In this document: positions 24,325 through 32,132 of the stretch, piece after piece
Numbering within the stretch: the stretch's first letter is position 1
How the letters are laid out: each line of letters begins with the position of its first letter
The notes under the pieces: model-generated
Seen by the model: only the letters and a program-made list of their open reading frames with translations
Databases searched by the model: none
Told to the model about the DNA's origin: nothing
Position numbers and translations under genes: made by a program
Assembly: GCA_900618425.1 (NCBI GenBank)
Contig: UZAN01042550.1
Span: forward strand, 1 to 32,132
Direction of reading: 5' to 3'
Length of the DNA stretch: 32,132 bases
From: Echinostoma caproni
Taxonomy: Eukaryota > Platyhelminthes > Trematoda > Plagiorchiida > Echinostomatidae

Positions 24325-25260
24325 AAGTGATAGCAGCATCGCCGCTGCTGTCCGTTTGCTGTCGTGACATCCATTGTCTCCAACCATCCAGTTACGGATC
24401 GTTTTTGGCCCCAAACCGGAATACGCGAGACATATTCTACCTAATCACGTGGTGTGTTTCTTCTTCTCCACGTCATCTGCTGGCCTCCAAGTGGCTTTCT
24501 CCAGTCTGTAGCGATCACTATAAATAAGGTGCGTTGTGATAGGCGGCCGTTAGACACAGGCAAAACGTGTCCTAGCCGAAGGAACCGATTGAACTGGATT
24601 CGATGTTATAACGAGTTCCTGTCCGATACATTCTCGAACACCTGATGACTTATATCTTAGTTACTAAACAGTTCACACTATCGCATCTCGGTCAGACCAC
24701 GTAAGCATGGATTGTCGAAAACTACTAGGCGGCACATGTCTTCCACCCGCAAATTCAAGGTCTCACAACCGTAAAACAGAACTGATTATACAATAGAGCA
24801 GTATACTAGAATTTTTCTCTTCAGTGAAACGTCGCGTCATCACCAAAGCTGTCTTATTCCTGCGTACGCCGCTCGAGCTTTACAAATGAGTGCGGTTGCC
24901 TCCTTTGATGCCCTACCGTCGTTGATCACGCAGCTATCCCAGTACGAGAAGCAGTAAACTTCAGCTAATTTCTAACCCTATAGTTTCAGAACGGGATTTG
25001 GCGACACCGAGTTTTGCAGCATCACTTGGCATTGTGAAGTAAGCCTTGTGTTTCCTCCATACATCCGAACAACAAACGATGTTGTCCGCCTAGTCTAGGT
25101 AGCACAACTTTTATCCGGCTACCTATTCAATGCCAACATTTTGGAGACCACCTTTTGTGTGCTCCAGTATCTTGCCCATGACGAATTTGAACAGGAGTGC
25201 TTAAGTAGTGAACCGTTGAAGAAAACTGCTGCTAGTTGCAAACGACCTACTCAACTCACC
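24325..25260 (-). mobile_element. RTE-like reverse transcriptase C-terminal part and ORF end (degenerate)
   Basis: Continues the RT on the minus strand with stops and shifts: GELSRSFATSSSFLQRFTT (where SSGVRQGCPLSP is expected), LFKFVMGKILEHTKGGLQNV, then ADNIVCCSDVWRKHKAYF. The catalytic YADD is spoiled to stop-A-D-N. Downstream come GRASKEATALICKARAAYAG, SVLFYGCETLNLRVEDMCRL, RFLRLGHVLPVSNGRLSQR and GGQQMTWRRRN, then VTGWLETMDV, the end block of these ORFs. The copy is clearly dead. It is older than the plus-strand fragment next to it, which has far fewer breaks. Confidence 0.78.
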
Positions 25261-25735
25261 TTAGATCCTTACGCTACCAGAAGTATCCGAGTAGAGTGCC
25301 TTCAGTAAGTTCACATACTTCTGTGACACTTCTCTCCAAAAGAAAGAACCCATAAAGAGTTCGCGATCAACTGAGGCCCAACCGAAGGCTCCTTTTAGGT
25401 CAAGGAACCCGACAACCAATGGTCGATGGTATGTACGGCGTAGTTCAAGGACTGGACGCAGCGTGAAGATTTGGTTCATACAACCGCCATCTGGCCAGAA
25501 TCCTGCTTGTTGTTCACGGATATCTGTCTCCTTAAACGGTGTCAGGCGTCGAAGGTTGACGAAGTCTAGTAGCTTGAAAACGGTTGGGGGCAAACTTATT
25601 CCGTGGTGGTTTACACAATCATTACGAGATCCCTTCTTAAAAGTTGGAACGATCAGTGATTCGCTCCAGGATGATGGACTGCGCTGTCTACGTAGCATTG
25701 CACGAGTCTGGTAGATAAACCGAACGAGCAATGCT
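25261..25735 (-). mobile_element. RTE-like reverse transcriptase, fingers/palm part
   Basis: An open frame with SSWSESLIVPTFKKGSRNDC, VNHHGISLPPTVFKLLDFV, QQAGFWPDGGCMNQIFTLRP and VVGFLDLKGAFGWASVDREL. These are the successive RT blocks of RTE/SR2-like elements. The motif A aspartate (FLD) is kept, while GISL and QAGF differ little from family norms. The first part of the frame (about 25736-25830) does not look like RT and overlaps the plus-strand fragment. Confidence 0.82.
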
Positions 25736-26470
25736 GAGGTTAGGCGTAGAGTTTCAGGTAATCGCGGTCGTCCACTGGAGCAGGTAGTCGACCTCCATAG
25801 ATTACGCTGGTTGGGACATTTGCTACGCATGTCACCAGATAAGTTGTCACGGCGAGCGATGTTTGTCGAGGTAGGTAGCGGTTGGAAGAAAATGAAGGGC
25901 GGTCAAACTAAGACCTGGCATCATGATATGAAAACCCTGTTAAGGAGACTGGCTCACATAGGTCCCGTTAGGCTCCCTGGCTGGGGACCCAGATATTATG
26001 GTCACCGATGGTTAGAGACACTAAGCGATATGGCTAAGTATCACAAACAATGGCGTTCATGCATCTAATCATTATTCTCATAACTTCAGTCTATGTAAAT
26101 GCGTTATCTTCCGCTTGAATCTGCTCTCAACATCCTAGTCATCGTTCTGCTCTTTTATCCAAATGGGTAACCAAAAGACAGCAACCAAAACCGGCGCACG
26201 AAAGTGCATGGTTAATGGTTGTAAGAACCGATTACTGAACTGATGGAATGCGCTCTTGTGACCAGATGTTATGCAATAAGTCATTAACGGAGCCTACGAG
26301 GTTATCGCTCCCCCCCCCAACTTAAGATTAGTGGGAAGAATCAAGTCAGGTCGTGCTGCTTTTCCTTTATTCAAGGCTCAGATGCAAGGTCAAACTTCTG
26401 CTCCATTAGGAGATTCATATGCCACTTCTAACGGAACCTAAGGTACAAAAGACTATTTAGTTAGTTAGTT
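25690..26470 (+). mobile_element. 5'-truncated RTE-like element 3' end, inverted inside another RTE copy
   Basis: The plus strand codes for the last part of an RTE-type ORF: SNAEVRRRVSGNRGRP, HRLRWLGHLLRMSPDKLSRR, GWKKMKGGQTKTW, RLPGWGPRYYGHRWLETL and DMAKYHKQWRSCI, then a stop at 26068. About 400 nt of 3' UTR follows and ends in a short TTAG tandem tract (26457-26470), in keeping with RTE elements, which end in short tandem repeats. It lies between the linker and RT parts of a minus-strand RTE copy. The coding tail is intact over about 110 codons apart from one stop near its 5' end. Confidence 0.78.
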
Positions 26471-26479
26471 CCTGGAGAG

Positions 26480-27111
26480 CTGAACTATTCGTTGAAGAAT
26501 CCCCTTCACCGGTCAAGCCGTTGCTCTCTATTGTGAATAGTCCATCCCATTTTGTCGCGGATTGCTCCACTAACTGGGGTTTGCCGACCTCTCATGTTGC
26601 GTACTAATTGGAACAATCTTTGGCTATTCCCTGATGCAGCTGTTACTTCCATTTAACTAGCTATTGTTGCCCACAATTTTTCGTGATCCTTCTTGAGGCT
26701 TAGCGTGAGCTGACGATGCAGACACCACTTCCTCCTGTTTTGATACCAGGCGATCGGGATTTGCCGCTTTTCCGCTATCAGTGCTACTGACATCGAATTT
26801 CTCCGACGGGCAACCGCTTAAGATCAACAAACAACCCTCACTGCGGAATACATTGTTCGTCTAATCTAATCCCACTGTTCATCTACACTACTACCGCGCA
26901 GCGCGTTTAGTTCTTGCCCTAGTTCTTATTCGAAACGGGCACGAATGGATGGGTCAGATAAACGATGATCGATCAACCGAGTTTGGTGGGGTTTTCTGTG
27001 ACCAGTGAGTTGGAGAGTGTACTGCATCAAAATTAATGCATGATCAGATTCAAAGAAGGTCGTCCAATAGGACCTGCAATTTTGCACTGAGCCACGCCAA
27101 CGGTAGTCCAC
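26480..27111 (-). mobile_element. RTE-like element: end of endonuclease and endonuclease-RT linker (broken)
   Basis: The start reads DYRWRGSVQNCRSYW, then SDHALILMQYTLQLTG, the last conserved SDH block of the endonuclease. Farther on, with stops and frame changes, come SGAIRDKMGWTIHNREQRLDR and RGFFNEQF-like sequence, typical of the linker before the reverse transcriptase in RTE elements. It stops near 26480, where a plus-strand fragment of a related element begins. Confidence 0.7.
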
Positions 27112-27119
27112 TGCTATGT

Positions 27120-27730
27120 GATCAATCCGATTTAGCGTATCAGTTGAATTTTAGCGCCACATTGCCGTCCCTCGAGAGCTGTGTCGGCAGTTGGTACTGG
27201 GTAGAAACAGATGGTGATCTATGCAGAATTGAAGAAGTCAACTGCGAGAACAATTATATCGGAGTTTCGGCTCAACCAAATGAGCTCGGTGAGTTTACCA
27301 TAAAACTCGTCCTTTTGTGCGTCAGAACCGTTGTTAGTCGGTGCATACGCTGAAATGATGAATAAACACTTTTTGGTGTTGCTTCCCTTTCAAACACTGA
27401 TAGAGCCATGAAGCCACATGGCAAATAATCCACTTTTGATGAGGATCTAATCGATTAGTGAAGCCTCGGCTTTATTATTGAGTACAATGCCCACGCTACT
27501 CTGGCCTACTGAACGGTCTTCGTCATCACCTGACGTGCGGAGAAAGTACCTCGGAGACAACTAAGGTGCACTTAAGTGGCTTATAGTACTAGGATCCTGG
27601 ATTCGCGTCTCCGATACGCAGCAGATATCTATTCCCAAAGAGTCCATTTTACGCGCCAGACACGCTTGTTGACTCACCTGTATCGGAGTCCTCAAGTTGA
27701 AGTCCCCAGATTGAGATGTTGAGGAGATTG
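27120..27730 (-). mobile_element. RTE-like non-LTR retrotransposon: AP endonuclease domain (broken)
   Basis: Minus-strand frames give IDICCVSETRIQDPSTISHL, then LRTSGDD, VGIVLNNKAEASLID, then SAYAPTNNGSDAQKDEFYGK and DIIVLAVDFFNSA. These match the exonuclease-endonuclease-phosphatase domain of RTE/SR2-like elements: the SETRIQ block, SAYAPT, and a GDFN block here degraded to VDFF. In-frame stops and frame changes interrupt it. It is the 5' part of the element whose reverse transcriptase continues at 24.3-25.7 kb. Confidence 0.8.
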
Positions 27731-27866
27731 AAAACAAGTCCGTTTTTTCGATAAATTCATCAACGGGCCATTACAATTATATTCGGTTATTTGGATTCGT
27801 TAATCTGGTTTTGATCGCACCAGACTAAGTACAGAGTGTATGTTGTTTACATGAGATTCATCTCGA

Positions 27867-28660
27867 TTAGTTCGTTGGTGCGTCCCCCGGAGGTGGAGTG
27901 GATTTCTTCATCCGAGGCCAGGACACGGCTAGAGCCCGAACTAACTGCTTTTGGTTGCACAGGGGGGATCCAATGTTTGGATAGCCATCGCCTCGGCTGT
28001 GCACAGAATGATAAACCGAAGGCTTTTCGGCAGAGATAATGGCGAGTGGTAAATCGTGCGGAAAGCCTGATAAACATTTATAGTGTGCTGTCTCCAGTAT
28101 ATGTTGACAGGTAGCACTTTTCGCCGTCCTAGTTTCACCGTATCTCAACCAGCGGGGGTGGTGTTCTCGTATCCTCTTCGATAGCTGCTTCGTAGTCCGG
28201 CCGCTATATCTCGCTCTATTGCGGCAAGTGAACGCGTAAANGGGGGGGGGGGGTGAGGCAGTTTATCTTTGAGGTGGACACGTATTGCCGAGAACGTAGG
28301 GAAATTCACGCGTAGTTCGGCTGTTGTAAACGTTTGACGCAACGCTTGATTGATCCGTCGTGTAAGCCACTCAGCCGTGTCATCACCTTTAAATGGTAGT
28401 TGCAGGTAGAGTGGTTTCGTGTTGACTGTGTGTACAACCGGTCGCGCAGGTATTTCCGTTAGATGTTTATCCATGAAGTCATCCGGATAACCGTTCCCTC
28501 GAAGAAAGTTTTTGATGTGTTCAGGTTCTTCGGTTACCACATTGGGAGAGCAAATCTTCCAAGCTCTCATAGATAGTCATCTCACCAAATTTCTCTTTTG
28601 TTTCAACGGCACAAAGCTGTTGAAGTTCACATATTGTCCCGTCCGATGTTGAGGACACTT
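27867..28660 (-). mobile_element. Penelope-like element fragment with frame breaks
   Basis: From high to low coordinates: the end of RT (TGQYVNFNSFVPLKQKRNLV), RAWKICSP, NGYPDDF, LYLQLPFKGDDTAEWL, then KDKLP. The frame then breaks at a G run with an N (28241-28252). It resumes in another frame as GIY-YIG sequence (SGRTTKQLSKRIREHHPRWL), then ATCQHILETAH, then a further frame with YQAFRTIYHSPLSLPKSLRF and CTAEAMAIQTLD. It returns at a second C/G run (about 27962-27967) to LCNQKQLVRALAVSWP, near the usual C-terminus. Two of the frame changes fall at or next to homopolymers, so part of the damage may be sequencing error. The element is 5'-truncated, and a different sort than the copy near 20.8 kb. 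Confidence 0.85.
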
Positions 28661-29180
28661 TAAAATCCGATATCTATTTTGTGGTAAACTACTTGCAGCG
28701 CTACTAGGCAATGAACTTTGCGGAGTGACGAACAAGCTGTCCGAGGCAATTTCACGGGTCGGAAGAAGGGATAAATGGAGAGGGTTGGATACGGAAGACA
28801 TTAGAGTTTGATGAACGGGCACCGCTAGGGTGGTCCCTCCCTAACTAAGCATGAGAACGATTATGGTTCTTGTCCAAAGCCCTTAGGTCTACCAATAAAC
28901 AGGTCGCAAGGCAGCCGGTAAGGCCGAGTGGAGGCCTACTTACTTGGATCGCTTACTCCTCTGCTATTTTGCCGACTGAGACACTGAATAGAGTCAAAAC
29001 CCTAACCTGGAGGACCAGCAAACTAAGGTTTGCCTGGCCTACTCTACTGATCTACTCTCTGTTCTTTCAGGTATTATAAGACCTCCTGGCTTAATAAAAG
29101 CCATCCTATATAGCTCGTTAAGTCATAGAGGTACACAAGCCATCACACCACGTCAAGGTGCAGTCTCTTCGTGGTACATG
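28661..29180. other. unassigned sequence between the Penelope-like fragment and the A-box repeat
   Basis: GC content is higher than in unique regions here and the sequence is next to transposon fragments, so a repeat origin is likely. I cannot name an element. Frames of 81 codons (28577-28822, minus) and 69 codons (28870-29079, plus) show no recognised motif, except that the former runs into the RT end of the Penelope-like element. Confidence 0.4.
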
Positions 29181-29208
29181 CTCTACCAACTGAGCGACGA
29201 GACCACGG
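29181..29208 (-). repeat. A-box-like tRNA-derived SINE head
   Basis: The minus strand reads TGGTCTCGTCGCTCAGTTGG followed by TAGAGC. This is a very good tRNA 5' half: the D arm GCTC...GAGC pairs and the A box is intact. The following bases do not form an anticodon arm and no B box appears at the right distance, so I call it a SINE head rather than a tRNA. Confidence 0.5.
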
Positions 29209-29573
29209 TATGATCATTCCGGTTTTCCTAATCTTTAGTCTATTCTGCGAAAATTGAGAGACGTTACTTGTTTTTCACGACCAGCGAAAGCTCAAAACAA
29301 AACGGTTGAATTCCCTTCACCAGAAGATCAGAGAGTTCAGGATGGTGAATCTCTATTTGAGTTACGATCATGCTTTGAATTTGACTCAGTTTCACCGGAC
29401 TAAAGTGCAACTGAACCACATAAAAGTTTTTTTAACTATTGAATCACTTGGGTAGTAATTTTCACTGGTTTCCATCACAGAGTTGACTAGCGCATAGTTT
29501 TATACAGAGAGAAAGTTGTGTGAATGACAAAGATTAATTTGTAATTAAATCATCGTCTCCCTTAGCTTTAGAC

Positions 29574-29910
29574 TCTTATGGAAATCAAAGACCGCGCTGT
29601 TAAGAGCAAACGCACATTCCAGTAATCGATCCAAATCCGAGCATCCGCCAATGTAAACCGCTTGTAAGGATCCGGTGACTGCTGGGTTTCTCCGATCGAG
29701 AAACTCGTCGCAACTATTGCTCCATACTCACCTTCTTCATAGCAACGCTTCGATACATTTTTAACGCATTGATCTAAAATCTGAAACTGGGATAGGATAA
29801 AATAATTTCGGAATACCAACCTCCTTATTATCATTTTCCCTGCAGGCCATTCTGTATACAAAAGGCGTCCATCAATCGACATTTGATGCGTTAAATCTTT
29901 GCTCCACCTC
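29574..29910 (-). CDS. candidate coding exon(s), unidentified protein
   Basis: A long minus-strand frame reads WSKDLTHQMSIDGRLLYTEW, then PAGKMIIRRL, ILDQCVKNVSKRCYEEGEYG, IVATSFSIGETQQSPDPYKR and FTLADARIWIDYW. The stretch 29816-29781 begins GTATTC and ends TTTCAG after a pyrimidine tract. It would be a 36-nt in-frame intron, a size typical of very short flatworm introns. A second strong donor (AAG|GTGAGT) lies inside the frame near 29733, so the exon could end there. The protein is not recognised and no flanking exons are certain. Confidence 0.33.
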
Positions 29911-31702
29911 AGTTAGCTACAGTGCCAACTTTTTCAATGTTGGCCCGAATCCAGCCTCCATGAAAGCGTTTACCAGTACGTCTAGGTGAACAAAAACCCA
30001 AGTTCGTCACCAGAATATCCTCCTCTCATAGCAAAGGCAGTACTTATTACAATATTTATTCCGGGAATGAATATTCGGATGATAAAATGGTGCTCTGATT
30101 CACTAGTTTTAGCACTGATTAAAAGTGCAGTGGAAGTAGTTGCAAGTATAAACTTAACACATTGGCAGCTTTGCCGTGAAAGCAGCGTTATCCATTAAAC
30201 AAACTGAAGGTTCTTGAGAAATTCTTTCGCGACTGACATTAAACAGCCACCCCTGGAATAACTCAGAAGTCATCTGTGTTTATGGAATGATTGCAATTAC
30301 AAAGTAAGCTTTTAACATTTACACCACGGAGACATTATGGATTTTAAAATTTGACAATAACTAGCAGTGGTTGCTCTTCTCCAGCTTGTATCCGGAAACC
30401 GTTGACCCTTTGCTACCTAATCTTCTTTCTTGTGGCTGCTTATGACATCAGGCTGTTTTATCAGTATTGAAAGTTGTATTGTCAGCCTATCCATGGAGCA
30501 ACTTCAGTAACCTCACTCGATGTTTGTTCAATGCATCATGTAGTACCGTCAAACTTTCCCCTCAAATCTACATCTTACAACCTTATGTCATCGTTTGTAT
30601 CTTACAACGAAGTATTGGAAGGCAAATGTTTGACCAAGAGCAAAATCAATTCGGTGAAGCTTGAACGGGATATTTATGTATTTTTGCATTAGCTCCATTG
30701 CCTTCCTACAAACAATGCTCGTCATGTATTTCCTTCACAGCGGTGAACCATACCAAAGTTGCCTTATTTACTACCTGCAATTTTTCGGTGGTCTTTAGGT
30801 GGCGTCTTACCCGGGATGCGGCAGCATTAGTAAAACCCCGATAAGAGTTCATTTAGATAGAAAATTTTAGACAGTTTTCCTTGAATTACTAATTGATTTT
30901 CCCCATAGAGTTGTACAGGACATATTCAGCGTATAATTTTTCTCCGTGACAGATGGGCGCTTCCGCAACTTTTGTCAAATGATACCGTGTCTAATTTCTG
31001 ACATCCAAATATGTTCTTTACAGGGGTTATAAAAGCAATGAATAATGTTATTTTTGCATCACACTCGGTGAGGTGTCACTGCCTGAATGCGAAATTGCAT
31101 ATTGGTTGGCTAATGAAAAATCAAGATATCGGTAAACGAGGAAGTGGGAAGGTACCAGGAAGTGCGACAAAAAGAGGGGGGACATTGCACAGTCAGGAGA
31201 GACGTTATCGTCTATGTTTGGTTTGGGTTTCCTGTTAGGTGAAACCGTAACATCTTCCGGATGGAGCAGGAAATGGCTTATGTTTTTAAATTCGAGGGGT
31301 CAAATGGGTGAATGCCTACCGAACACCGTTAGAAAAAGCCTCGTCTTGCTTATCTCGAACATGTTAGATTCTGAGTTATTCTTTCACTTGTTGACAACCA
31401 CATATTACCCACAAAGAACAGAAGACAGCGCAATTTACAAGAGCTTATCTTCACATTCTGGAAAAAGCCTTTGAGCTGTATCTTTTGCAGTATCCATGGC
31501 TGTGAATCTGCGTGGCCACAAAAGAAGTCATTCCGCATTTACTTTTCCGAACAGAGTCATTTGTAATTCATATGGGCAAATGGAGTCAAATTCAAATTTT
31601 TATTATGGGTAAAATACAAATCTGATGATTACTGAATCCCATGGAATCTGCACACAATGAGTTCGGTTGATAGTACAATTATTAGCGAATTATAATGTTC
31701 AC
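29911..31702. other. no identifiable gene
   Basis: AT-rich, with several short frames of 60-90 codons on both strands, none with recognisable motifs. Likely flanking, intronic or old repeat sequence. Confidence 0.5.
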
Positions 31703-32132
31703 TTACATGTTCTTCACTGTTTGGTGTTTCAATGCTTTATCAAGCCGTGACTTAAGTGAATCAATGGTTGGAGCACGAACAACTTGAAGTGAAAGAGAAT
31801 TCCGGATATTACAAACTCTGAGGTTGAAAGAGTGACACCCACAGTCTAACCGACGTTTAAACGAATGTTCCCTGAGGTGACCGTCTCTGGAAGGCGTTGG
31901 TAGAGTACTACACGGGTGTTTAGGTTGATATAGTATTTGGTATATAAGGATCATGTCGCCCGTATTCGACGGTATTCACACGAATAGAATCCCAGAATAT
32001 GTAGCCTTTCGCCGAAGGTTGTACATTCTAACCCTTAAGCCATTTCTTTGCCGTTCTCTGCGGCCGTTGGAGTACCTTTTGGTTTCGAATTAACCACGGA
32101 TTCCAAGATTGTGTAGCATACTCGACGTGTCG
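31703..32132 (-). mobile_element. CR1/Jockey-like reverse transcriptase 3' end, cut by the window edge
   Basis: On the minus strand from 32132: VEYATQSWNPWLIRNQKVLQ, QRTAKKWL, then ERLHILGFYSCEYRRIRGDM, IYQILYQPKHP, LREHSFKRRL, SFNLRVCNIRNSLSLQVVRA and DSLKSRLDKAL before the stop at 31703. This is the order of the C-terminal end of CR1/Jockey-type RT ORFs (EYG...QRRATK, RL..LGL.SL.YRR.RGD, LRGH...FS.RV.N.WN.LP..VV.A.....FK.RLD). A frame change near 32030-31955 interrupts it. It is a different element type from the RTE fragments at 24-28 kb. Confidence 0.8.

Noticed and set aside
25463..25714. Plus-strand frame opposite the RTE reverse transcriptase
   Set aside because: Antisense shadow of the RT frame.
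27036..27353. Plus-strand frame of 105 codons
   Set aside because: Antisense shadow of the RTE endonuclease, which has clear motifs on the minus strand.
29140..29210. Complete tRNA gene
   Set aside because: Only the D arm and A box are convincing. There is no anticodon arm or B box at the proper spacing.
1..32132. CRISPR array, phage, integron or bacterial operon
   Set aside because: No regularly spaced repeats, no dense co-directional genes, no ribosome-binding-site pattern; everything fits animal DNA.

Overview
The window reads as eukaryotic, intron-rich, repeat-rich DNA from a parasitic flatworm, most likely a trematode. I see no bacterial operons, no long uninterrupted genes, no rRNA and no CRISPR array. 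The flatworm call rests on four things: a neuropeptide F (NPF) precursor with the flatworm-type GRPRF ending, Penelope-like elements with GIY-YIG endonucleases, RTE- and CR1-type non-LTR retrotransposon fragments of the kind abundant in schistosomes and flukes, and hammerhead-ribozyme motifs in a SINE-like repeat. Species cannot be named from sequence alone.

Layout: 1-6.4 kb is mostly non-coding, with one decayed hammerhead motif near 0.45 kb. At 6.4-6.7 kb there is a better-preserved hammerhead/B-box repeat (minus strand) back to back with a second tRNA-like repeat (plus strand). The only gene I recognise is NPF on the minus strand at 9.38-9.88 kb. It has one 120-bp intron inside the penultimate-arginine codon, which is the conserved NPY/NPF intron position. 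From 10.3 to 13.5 kb the plus strand carries several possible 3'-terminal exons with good acceptors, and in two cases nearby AATAAA signals. I cannot assign them a function.

From 13.5 to 20.5 kb little is supportable. At 20.5-21.1 kb lies a 5'-truncated Penelope-like element. From 24.3 to 28.7 kb there is a nest of transposons: a minus-strand RTE-like element is split between its endonuclease and reverse-transcriptase parts by a 5'-truncated plus-strand RTE 3' end, and a second Penelope-like element lies just upstream of the endonuclease part. A tRNA A-box-like repeat sits at 29.2 kb, an unidentified candidate coding stretch at 29.6-29.9 kb (minus), and a CR1-like reverse-transcriptase 3' end runs off the right edge.

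Several Ns and apparent frameshifts sit beside C or G homopolymers, so some coding breaks may be assembly errors. One such run lies exactly at the NPF splice acceptor, where the expected reading frame is one base off.
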